From positions 1-5,966 of the forward strand of contig JAICXV010000166.1 in NCBI GenBank assembly GCA_025934545.1: a stretch of DNA of 5,966 nt. The letters run 5' to 3'. Positions 1 to 5,836 of the stretch are shown here, piece after piece; the first letter of the stretch is position 1, and the number at the start of each line of letters is the position of its first letter. This stretch comes from Verrucomicrobiia bacterium. Its GTDB lineage: Bacteria > Verrucomicrobiota > Verrucomicrobiia > Limisphaerales > Palsa-1400. A model generated the notes under the pieces. That model searched no databases, was not told where the DNA came from, and was given only the letters and a program-made list of their open reading frames with translations. Made by a program: the position numbers and the translations under genes.

Positions 1-60
1 CAATTGGCCTCCGCCGGCAAAGCCTTGAATCTTATTCCCGTCCCGCAACGTCCTATGTAA
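1..60 (+). CDS. 3' end of an upstream gene (partial, unidentified)
   Basis: Reading from base 1, 19 codons run open to a TAA at 58-60 and give QLASAGKALNLIPVPQRPM. Most third positions are G or C or match the codon habits of the next gene. One of the other two forward frames stops within the first 30 bases; the third stays open but runs into the following gene out of frame. The stop lies 9 bases before the next ATG, a spacing typical of an operon, so this gene and the ceramidase-family gene may be co-transcribed. Too little is visible to name a family. It could also be plain intergenic sequence that happens to be open, because 19 codons is a short stretch. Confidence 0.45.
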   Translation, partial: QLASAGKALNLIPVPQRPM

Positions 61-69
61 ACTCAACAC

Positions 70-1416
70 ATGAAACTACTCCTTGCATTGATCTGCTTTT
101 TACCGTTGCTGTCTATCGGCGCGAACGAACAGACTTTTTGCGTCGGCGTGGCAAAAGTCGACATCACTCCCGATTATCCTGTTCGCCTCAACGGTTATCT
201 CGCTCGCAAAGCCGAATGTGACGGCGTCATACAACACGTCTTTGCCAAAGCCCTCGCCATCGGAAGGAATCGCGAGCATCCCGCCGTTTTGATCTCGGTC
301 GATAACTGCATAATCCCGGCAACTGTTCGCAACGAAATTCTCCAACGTCTCGAAAAGCGCGGCATACGCAACGAGAAGCTCGCCATCTGCGTTTCGCACA
401 CTCATTCCGCACCAAAACTAAAAGGCGCAGCTGACAACATCTTTGGCAGGGAAACGATGCCTGAGGAACAACTCCACATCGACCGCTACACCCGCGAATT
501 CGTCGACAAACTCGTTAGCGTGGCAAATGCCGCACTCGACGATCGCAAACTCGCTACGCTGTCGTGGTCGAAAGGAACCGCCGCCTTCGCGGCTAATCGC
601 CGCACTAAAGACGGCCCGGTGGATCACGACATGCCCGTCTTGAAAGTCACCGGTCCGAACGGTGAATTGCGCGCCTTGCTGGTCAACTACGCGTGTCATT
701 GCACCACCTTGTCGCACGAACCAAATCAGATCTGCGCCGACTGGGCCGGTTACGCGCAGGAATATATCGAGAAAGAACATCCCGGCGTCATTGCCATGAC
801 CATCATCGGCTGTGGTGCTGATGCCAATCCGGCACCACGCGGCACCGTCGATTTTGCGAAACAACACGGCCAGGAAATTACAAAAGCCGTTGACGATCTG
901 CTCGCCCAACCGTTCCATCCGCTTTCCAAAAAACTCGAATGCCGCGCCAAGCGAATCTCGCTCGACTTCGCCCCGTTGCCAACCCGTGCCGAATGGGAAA
1001 CGCGCGCCGCGTTGAAAGGTCCGAACGACTATCCAATTGTCTATCACGCGAAGAAAAATCTCGGTCGCCTCGATCGCGGTGAAAAATTGCCCACCCAACT
1101 CCCCTACCTCGTCCAGGAATGGAATTTTGGCGATGAACTCGCGATGGTGTTTCTTTGTGGCGAAGTCGTTGTCGATTACTCGTTGCGGCTGAAAACCGAT
1201 TTCGACAAATCACGTCTGTGGGTCAACGGCTATTCCAACGAGGTCCCCTGCTACATTCCTTCCAAACGCATCTTAAAAGAAGGCGGTTACGAAGGCGGCG
1301 GCGCGATGGTTTATTACGATCTGCCCACGCGTTTGGCAGATTCGACCGAGGACAAAATCGTCTCCGCCGTGCACGATATTGTGCCTCGAACCTTCGTAGA
1401 AAAACTGCGCAACTGA
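70..1416 (+). CDS. Secreted neutral/alkaline ceramidase-family hydrolase, short form
   Basis: This 448-residue protein resembles the N-terminal catalytic domain of neutral/alkaline non-lysosomal ceramidases, zinc amidases that cut the N-acyl bond of ceramide. A signal peptide is visible (MK, a Leu-rich core, probable cleavage after about residue 18), so it should act in the periplasm or outside. Visible family motifs are GVAKVDITPDYPVRLNGY (about 26-43), SHTHSAP with His110 and His112, CHCTT with His210, GCGADANPAPRG (247-258), GEVVVDY with Glu365, and VPCYIPS with Tyr395. The His, Glu and Tyr residues sit where the Pseudomonas enzyme has its zinc site. Asn253 occupies the place I align with that enzyme's nucleophilic Ser274 (GDVSPN), so the substrate may not be ceramide. 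It is shorter than the Pseudomonas enzyme and lacks its C-terminal Ig-like domain. The ATG at 70 has no clear Shine-Dalgarno but gives a proper signal peptide. Family membership is fairly sure; activity is not. Confidence 0.88.
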   Translation: MKLLLALICFLPLLSIGANEQTFCVGVAKVDITPDYPVRLNGYLARKAECDGVIQHVFAKALAIGRNREHPAVLISVDNCIIPATVRNEILQRLEKRGIRNEKLAICVSHTHSAPKLKGAADNIFGRETMPEEQLHIDRYTREFVDKLVSVANAALDDRKLATLSWSKGTAAFAANRRTKDGPVDHDMPVLKVTGPNGELRALLVNYACHCTTLSHEPNQICADWAGYAQEYIEKEHPGVIAMTIIGCGADANPAPRGTVDFAKQHGQEITKAVDDLLAQPFHPLSKKLECRAKRISLDFAPLPTRAEWETRAALKGPNDYPIVYHAKKNLGRLDRGEKLPTQLPYLVQEWNFGDELAMVFLCGEVVVDYSLRLKTDFDKSRLWVNGYSNEVPCYIPSKRILKEGGYEGGGAMVYYDLPTRLADSTEDKIVSAVHDIVPRTFVEKLRN

Positions 1417-1417
1417 A

Positions 1418-1435
1418 TTGACCCTGCGGGGTTAA
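1418..1435 (+). other. Intergenic hairpin with a UNCG-class tetraloop
   Basis: Bases 1418-1424 (TTGACCC) pair with 1429-1435 (GGGTTAA), giving seven base pairs of which one is G-U, around the loop TGCG. The RNA would carry a C(UGCG)G loop, a member of the unusually stable UNCG class. It starts one base after the stop codon of the ceramidase-family gene, which suits a 3'-end protecting or weakly terminating structure. No U-tract follows (AATCATATCAT), so it is not a standard intrinsic terminator. The -35 element of the next promoter lies in its left arm. Confidence 0.4.
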
Positions 1436-1446
1436 AATCATATCAT
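1418..1446 (+). promoter_or_regulatory. Sigma70-type promoter giving a probably leaderless mRNA
   Basis: TTGACC at 1418-1423 matches five of six bases of the -35 consensus, and TATCAT at 1441-1446 matches five of six of the -10 consensus. The spacer is exactly 17 bases. Transcription would be expected to start about seven bases after the -10, at 1453, which is the A of the next gene's ATG. No Shine-Dalgarno sequence lies upstream of that ATG, as expected for a leaderless message. The promoter would let the 1453 gene, and perhaps the sulfatase after it, be expressed separately from the ceramidase-family gene. It is predicted from sequence only. Confidence 0.55.
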
Positions 1447-1452
1447 CGTAAC

Positions 1453-2178
1453 ATGCGTATTTCCTCTAAAGGTCGTTTTGCATTTGGAATCCTGGCGATA
1501 GCGGCGGTCTCCGCGGGCGTCATCTGGTGGGCAATGCATCAGGGCCAGTTGCCGACCCCGGTTGCTGTCACCGGTCAATCGCCAACCCTCGGCACCAACC
1601 ACACCGGCAACAATGCTCCAACCGACAACAGCAACAGCGGAGACCTTGCCAACAACGGCAATAACTCCACTGATCCAGCCACCACGGGCCCTGACAATAC
1701 CGACGATCCGGACCCGACACCGACCTGGGAACAAAATCTCGATAACATCCTGTTGAGTGACGACAACGAAAATGGCAAAGCCGACAAAATCCTCGCTTTG
1801 ATGCCCTACACCCCGGCCGAGCATCGCGAAGAATTGGCCCAGCACCTCGTCAACATGGTCATGGACGATCATTACGAAGGCACTTCCAATTTGTTAATGA
1901 ACACCACCACCTCGACCAACGTCGCCGAAGTTTTGATGAACGATTTGTTGAACCGCAACAACAACCTGAAACTCAATACCCTCGTCAAAATCATGGAAAC
2001 GCCGGAGCATCCGATGGCTGCCAACGCCAAAGAGATGCTTGAGCTTTTCGTCCAGGAAGATCACGGCACCAATTTCGTCGAGTGGGAACAAGCTGTCGCC
2101 AACTGGCTAAAAGAAAACGATCCGCCGGAAGGCACCCAGGCTCAGGCGACCACGCCTGACGCACCCGCCGCGCAATAG
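1453..2178 (+). CDS. Membrane-anchored protein with Asn/Thr-rich linker and helical domain, unknown function
   Basis: I do not recognise a named family for this 241-residue protein. It begins with a basic stretch (MRISSKGR), then one hydrophobic segment at about 9-28 ending in WWAM, which looks like an uncleaved anchor with the rest outside the cytoplasm. Residues about 33-91 form a low-complexity linker rich in Asn, Thr, Asp, Pro and Gly. Residues about 92-222 are acidic and helix-prone, with amphipathic stretches (around AEHREELAQHLVNMVM, AEVLMNDLLN, LNTLVKIMETPEH and AKEMLELFV) that recall HEAT- or TPR-like alpha solenoids, and a closing W..AVANWLKEN. The tail is Pro/Ala/Thr-rich. There are no cysteines and no catalytic motif. 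The start is fixed: upstream, the frame runs straight to the previous gene's TGA with no other usable start codon, and the next Met (28) would lose the anchor. A scaffold or envelope-adaptor role is only a guess. Confidence 0.85.
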   Translation: MRISSKGRFAFGILAIAAVSAGVIWWAMHQGQLPTPVAVTGQSPTLGTNHTGNNAPTDNSNSGDLANNGNNSTDPATTGPDNTDDPDPTPTWEQNLDNILLSDDNENGKADKILALMPYTPAEHREELAQHLVNMVMDDHYEGTSNLLMNTTTSTNVAEVLMNDLLNRNNNLKLNTLVKIMETPEHPMAANAKEMLELFVQEDHGTNFVEWEQAVANWLKENDPPEGTQAQATTPDAPAAQ

Positions 2179-2226
2179 CAAACGGCAAAGAGAAATGGTG
2201 GCAGCCGTGGGATTTGTTGATACAGA

Positions 2227-2236
2227 GTTCCGGAAC
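2227..2236 (+). promoter_or_regulatory. 10-bp perfect palindrome over the ribosome-binding region of the sulfatase gene
   Basis: GTTCCGGAAC reads the same on both strands and ends five bases before the sulfatase ATG. The only Shine-Dalgarno-like bases, the weak GGAACGGA at 2232-2239, overlap its right half. It could be a small operator or a short hairpin that limits ribosome access. A palindrome this size is expected by chance in a few percent of gaps this long, so its function is uncertain. The rest of the 63-base gap (2179-2241) shows no convincing promoter or terminator. Confidence 0.25.
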
Positions 2237-2241
2237 GGACT

Positions 2242-5200
2242 ATGAATCAATTCGCCTCGTGCCGCTCCATTGTCCTGTCTGCCTTGGTAACTCTGCTTTC
2301 GATAACCGCGCCGATAGCTCACGCAGCTTCTACGAAACCAAACATCATCTTCATCCTGGCCGATGATTTGGGTTATGGCGACGTAGGTTGCTTTTATCAA
2401 AATTCCCGGCCTTCGCTGCAACCGAGAATGTCTACGCCACAACTGGACGCGATGGCGGGACAAGGGATGATGTTCCTCCAGCATTATTCAGCCAGTCCCG
2501 TTTGCGCACCGGCACGCGCCTCGCTCTTGCTTGGGCAAAATCAGGGAAATTGCGCCATTCGCGACAATCAGTTCGATAAGGCCCTGCCAAATAACCACAC
2601 GTTGGCGACTGTTCTCAAACAAGCCGGCTATTTTTGCGAAGCAATCGGCAAGTGGGGACTCGCCGGACAAAACAGCCTGCCTGCGGATTTTTACAGCGAC
2701 GTCACGAACACCGTGCCCGGCTATCCGCTGCAGCACGGGTTCGACGAGTTCTTCGGCTTTATCGATCACGCTGCCGGTCACGTCTATTATCACGATGCCA
2801 ATCACGCGCTGTTCTACAATTACACCAACGTCACGCCTCAATATGCGGACGTTTATTCGACGGACCTTTTCTTCGCGCGCGCGAAGAAGTTCATTTCCGA
2901 CCACGAAGCGAGCAATCCGGCACAGCCGTTTTTCCTCTACCTCGCTCCGACTGCGGTGCATTCAGGATTGCAAGTGCCAGGCGGGCCATATCCACCCGGT
3001 GCAGGCGCGAACGGCGGTTTGCAGTGGCCTCTCTTGCCCACACCGGCGACGAGAGACACTTGGATTCATCCCGATTACACCAATGCCGTCACCACCAGCA
3101 ACTATTTCAACGCCGTGATCACCAACACAAACTGGAGTGACACCATGAAGCGTTACGCGACGATCGATCGGCGATTGGATGACGGCGTCGGTGATGTGCT
3201 GCAACTGTTGCGCGACTTGAACATCGACACCAACACGCTCGTCATCTTCAGTTCAGACAACGGCCCCGCCAATGAAAACGATTTTGGGTCTTACAAATCC
3301 GACCCGCGCTATTTCGATTCGTGGGCGAACATGGACGGCATCAAGCGCGATCTCTGGGAAGCCGGCGTGCGCGAACCGACCATTGCCTGGTGGCCCGGCA
3401 CCGTCGCAGCTAACACCACGAATAACGCCGTCTCCGCTTTTTGGGATTGGCTCCCGACTTTCGCGGACCTCGTCGGCGAACCAACGCCGGGAGAATCAGA
3501 TGGCGTTTCGCTCCTGCCTGCACTCACAGGCGCTGGCACACAACGCAGTCGTGGCGTGTGGTATTTCGAATATAATTACAACGGATCGTTCGACGTCGAT
3601 GCCGGCACGGACGGCTTGTTCGCGCGCAAAGGCGTGACGGCACGCGCTCAGTTGCAATCGGTTCGATCCAACAATTTTGTCGCCGTGCGCTATAACATCA
3701 AAACGCCGGCTGACCCGTTCCGCCTTTACGACGTCGTCCACGATCCGCATGAAGACACCAACATCGCAGCCTTCGCAACCAATGCGCCGCTTCTGTCCGC
3801 GTTGAGCAACTATGTCGCGCAAGCGCGCATGCCCAACGCCAGCGCGCCGCGGCCATATGATTCGGAGCCGATGCCGGCGATCACGAACGTTTTGGTCAAT
3901 CAAGGGCTTGCCTACGCCGTTTATTCCGGCTCGTGGCCGTGGGTCCCGGACCTCGATGCCCTGACCCCGGTCGCAACCGGAACTGTGCCGGGACTCAATC
4001 TGTCGGTCACAACGTTGCCGGACAATTATGGAATCAGCTTCGAAGGGTTTATCACCATTCCCGCGGATGGCGCGTACACGTTTTATTTGAACGACGACGA
4101 CGGCGCAGAAATGTGGATCCACGACGCCCATGTCATCGACGACGACTTTGGCCGATCTGGCGCGACGGTTTATAACAGCATTCTGCTCAAGGCCGGATTG
4201 CATCCATTTCGACTTTATTATAAGCACGCCACCGGAACGCCGTCACTGCAACTTCAATATTCCGGCCCTGGCACCACAACTCAAACCGTGCCTGCCACGA
4301 TGTTTTCCCGGACTTCCACCAACGGCACGGCTGAGACCATCGCGCTGAACGACTCTGCATCGACGCAGCAAAACACGCCGGTGACGATCAACGTTCTCGC
4401 CAACGACATTGCCGGATCTGGTCCCGGACCGTTGACCATCATCAGCGTCGGAACGCCGCTCGCAGGAAATGCCGTCACCAACGCGAGCGGACAAATTATT
4501 TATACGCCCAACGCATCGTTCCTCGGCAACGACACATTTTCATACACCGTCACCGATGGCGCCACGGTCTCGACCGCAACTGTGCACGTCGGAGTTTATT
4601 TTTCCGATGGCATGATTTGGTTTCCATTCGATCAAACGTCGGGATTGTCGACGCTCGATGCCAGCGGCGGATACACTGGAAATCTGATTGGCTTTAATAA
4701 CGATCCCGCAGAATGGGTTTCTGGCAAATGGAACCAGGCGGTTGCGTTTGACGGAACGAGTTATGTCGATCTCGGCGGCTTCAGCGGCATTCTCGGCGCC
4801 TCTCCGAGGACCGTCGCCGCGTGGGTAAACACCACCAGCACAGCACAGCAGCCGGTCATCGCATGGGGGCCGAACTCCAACGGTCACAAATGGTCGTTCC
4901 TGGTGGAAAACGGCCACACGCGCATCGAGATCACTGGTGGCTTCGTCGAAGGCACGCGCATCATCAATGATGGACAATGGCATTTCATCGCCTGCTCGTA
5001 TAACAACAACTTCACCAGTATCACTAACGCAAAGTTGTACGTGGATGGCACACCCGAAACCACCTTCACCACCAACAAATCTTTTGCGGTCAATACGACA
5101 TCGAATGGCGACGTCACCATCGGCCTCGACACGCAAGCCCGCAATTTCATCGGCATCATTGACGAGCCGAGAATTTACAATACCGCGTTGAATGACGCGC

Positions 5201-5610
5201 AAGTTCTAGCCCTCTATAATGCAACCGACCAATCGTCCGCAGCCTGGTACCGCCGGTATTACGGCGATGCGCCTATCAATTGGGGCGCGCCGGACAGTGC
5301 CGGTTATCCGCGTCTGCTGGATTATGCACTCGGCGTCGAGCCATGGGAATCCTCCGCCGCGCAATTGGGCATCCAAGTCTCTGTCGTGACGAACACATTG
5401 GTAGTACGTTTTCAGAGTTGGGCGCCGGGAACTTCCGAACTGATTTACCAACTTCAATCGTCGGCCGACCTCGTGCATTGGGTTCCGTGGAATGGCACAC
5501 CAGTCGCGTCGGAACCTTCGAGCAAAGCGGGAATGCAAATAGCCGTCTATCAATCGCCGCTCTCGACAACCAACTCGACTTTCATTCGATTGCAGGCGGA
5601 ACTACCCTGA
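2242..5610 (+). CDS. Exported multidomain sulfatase with PA14, Ig-like and LamG modules
   Basis: This 1122-residue protein belongs to the formylglycine-dependent (type I) sulfatases, which hydrolyse sulfate esters. A signal peptide is clear, with likely cleavage after AHA (about residue 28). The catalytic domain spans about 33-540. It shows the metal ligands Asp41-Asp42, the modification motif Cys88-Ala-Pro-Ala-Arg92, GKWG with Lys137, His240 in AVHSGLQVP, SSDNG with Asp339 and Asn340, and GIKRDLWEAGVREP with Lys368. Next come a PA14-type module (about 550-690, with calcium-type DDD at 618-620), a bacterial Ig/cadherin-like module (about 702-784, ending NDTFSYTVTDG) and a LamG/concanavalin-like module (about 790-993, with GKWNQAVAFDG and DEPRIYNTALNDAQVLALY). 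The tail (994-1122) resembles the verrucomicrobial YALG...P domain. Typical sulfatases have about 450-600 residues, so the second half is accessory, probably for binding glycan. An upstream in-frame stop at 2218 fixes the start at 2242. The substrate cannot be told; an unlinked sulfatase-maturing enzyme would be required. Confidence 0.93.
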   Translation: MNQFASCRSIVLSALVTLLSITAPIAHAASTKPNIIFILADDLGYGDVGCFYQNSRPSLQPRMSTPQLDAMAGQGMMFLQHYSASPVCAPARASLLLGQNQGNCAIRDNQFDKALPNNHTLATVLKQAGYFCEAIGKWGLAGQNSLPADFYSDVTNTVPGYPLQHGFDEFFGFIDHAAGHVYYHDANHALFYNYTNVTPQYADVYSTDLFFARAKKFISDHEASNPAQPFFLYLAPTAVHSGLQVPGGPYPPGAGANGGLQWPLLPTPATRDTWIHPDYTNAVTTSNYFNAVITNTNWSDTMKRYATIDRRLDDGVGDVLQLLRDLNIDTNTLVIFSSDNGPANENDFGSYKSDPRYFDSWANMDGIKRDLWEAGVREPTIAWWPGTVAANTTNNAVSAFWDWLPTFADLVGEPTPGESDGVSLLPALTGAGTQRSRGVWYFEYNYNGSFDVDAGTDGLFARKGVTARAQLQSVRSNNFVAVRYNIKTPADPFRLYDVVHDPHEDTNIAAFATNAPLLSALSNYVAQARMPNASAPRPYDSEPMPAITNVLVNQGLAYAVYSGSWPWVPDLDALTPVATGTVPGLNLSVTTLPDNYGISFEGFITIPADGAYTFYLNDDDGAEMWIHDAHVIDDDFGRSGATVYNSILLKAGLHPFRLYYKHATGTPSLQLQYSGPGTTTQTVPATMFSRTSTNGTAETIALNDSASTQQNTPVTINVLANDIAGSGPGPLTIISVGTPLAGNAVTNASGQIIYTPNASFLGNDTFSYTVTDGATVSTATVHVGVYFSDGMIWFPFDQTSGLSTLDASGGYTGNLIGFNNDPAEWVSGKWNQAVAFDGTSYVDLGGFSGILGASPRTVAAWVNTTSTAQQPVIAWGPNSNGHKWSFLVENGHTRIEITGGFVEGTRIINDGQWHFIACSYNNNFTSITNAKLYVDGTPETTFTTNKSFAVNTTSNGDVTIGLDTQARNFIGIIDEPRIYNTALNDAQVLALYNATDQSSAAWYRRYYGDAPINWGAPDSAGYPRLLDYALGVEPWESSAAQLGIQVSVVTNTLVVRFQSWAPGTSELIYQLQSSADLVHWVPWNGTPVASEPSSKAGMQIAVYQSPLSTTNSTFIRLQAELP
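2869..2888 (+). repeat. 20-bp perfect palindrome inside the sulfatase gene
   Basis: TTCTTCGCGCGCGCGAAGAA is a perfect 20-bp palindrome with a 10-base alternating CG core (2874-2883). In frame it encodes Phe-Phe-Ala-Arg-Ala-Lys-Lys at residues 210-216. In RNA it could fold into an eight-pair hairpin with a four-base loop, and the DNA core has the alternating purine-pyrimidine pattern that favours Z-form. It may only reflect codon choice for this peptide. A perfect palindrome of this length is not expected by chance in a window of this size. Confidence 0.6.
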
Positions 5611-5682
5611 CCAAGCCGTATCATTGTCAATTGTAGCACGACAAGTAATTCCAGCTTTCGCCCGATAGCTATCTGCAGCTGC

Positions 5683-5699
5683 TTGGCACAATATCGGCA
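5683..5699 (+). promoter_or_regulatory. Candidate sigma54 (-24/-12) promoter
   Basis: TTGGCACAATATCGGCA carries a complete YTGGCAC half (-24 region), with GG at 5685-5686 and GC at 5697-5698. That gives the strict 10-base spacing between GG and GC required by sigma54 promoters. The -12 half is imperfect: CGGCA instead of TTGCA. Transcription would begin near 5710 and give a leader of about 127 bases before the ATG at 5837. Two short palindromes lie directly upstream, but they are closer than enhancer-binding sites usually are. This is a motif match only. Confidence 0.35.
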
Positions 5700-5722
5700 T
5701 CCGAAACCCACCGATTAATTGA

Positions 5723-5769
5723 GGCGCGATTGTTCGTGCCCGCCAGCTTCGCGCCATTAGTTGCACGAA
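5723..5769 (+). promoter_or_regulatory. Two interleaved 7-bp inverted repeats, possible pseudoknot in the leader
   Basis: GGCGCGA (5723-5729) is the exact reverse complement of TCGCGCC (5749-5755). TTCGTGC (5733-5739) is the exact reverse complement of GCACGAA (5763-5769). The arms alternate (first left, second left, first right, second right), which is the order of an H-type pseudoknot, with connecting stretches of 3, 9 and 7 bases. The 9-base middle connector is longer than usual for that fold, so two alternative hairpins are equally possible. The position inside a predicted leader suggests RNA-level control of the next gene. Confidence 0.35.
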
Positions 5770-5791
5770 GTGGTCCTTACTTAACGCCGAT

Positions 5792-5815
5792 TTGCCGGCA
5801 CAAATATTCCGGCAA
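5792..5815 (+). promoter_or_regulatory. 7-bp inverted repeat with AT-rich 10-base centre before the last gene
   Basis: TTGCCGG (5792-5798) and CCGGCAA (5809-5815) form perfect arms around CACAAATATT and end 21 bases before the ATG at 5837. In DNA the half-site spacing (17 bases start to start) would suit a dimeric repressor. In RNA it forms a GC-rich hairpin just upstream of the ribosome-binding region. No U-tract follows, so it is not an attenuator of the usual kind. Confidence 0.35.
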
Positions 5816-5836
5816 TAGCCAGTGAGTCCAAATCTT

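Larger units (their letters stand above)
5611..5836 (+). other. Non-coding stretch between the sulfatase and the next gene
   Basis: These 226 bases hold no convincing gene on either strand. Directly after the sulfatase stop there is only a weak inverted repeat (TTGTC 5624-5628 with GACAA 5640-5644) and no U-tract, so no intrinsic terminator can be called. Two short palindromes follow: GATAGCTATC (5664-5673) and GCAGCTGC (5675-5682). They abut a sigma54-like element, and three 7-bp perfect inverted repeats lie between it and the next ATG. The layout suggests a promoter and a long structured leader for the gene that starts at 5837. Confidence 0.5.

Noticed and set aside
25..59. Promoter for the ceramidase-family gene (TTGAAT ... 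TATGTA)
   Set aside because: The spacing is 23 bases, too long for a sigma70 promoter, and the upstream stretch looks coding.
418..1098. Minus-strand open frame of 226 codons inside the ceramidase-family gene
   Set aside because: It lies wholly antisense to a well-supported gene and is open because of that gene's codon pattern. The translation has no family motif.
1418..1435. Hairpin after the ceramidase-family gene as an intrinsic terminator
   Set aside because: The stem and tetraloop are good, but no run of T follows, so I list it only as a hairpin.
1414..1455. Stop-codon readthrough joining the ceramidase-family protein to the 1453 product
   Set aside because: The two frames are in register across the TGA with 12 open codons between, but no readthrough or selenocysteine-type element is evident. 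The second protein also has its own promoter and N-terminal anchor.
3496..4227. Minus-strand open frame of 243 codons inside the sulfatase gene
   Set aside because: It is antisense to the end of the sulfatase domain and the PA14 module, with an Arg/Val/Asp-rich translation typical of a shadow frame.
4540..5202. Minus-strand open frame of 220 codons under the LamG part
   Set aside because: It is antisense to a clear LamG coding region and has no recognisable domain or upstream signals.
5624..5644. Inverted repeat TTGTC/GACAA as the sulfatase terminator
   Set aside because: It has only five pairs, an 11-base loop and no U-tract.
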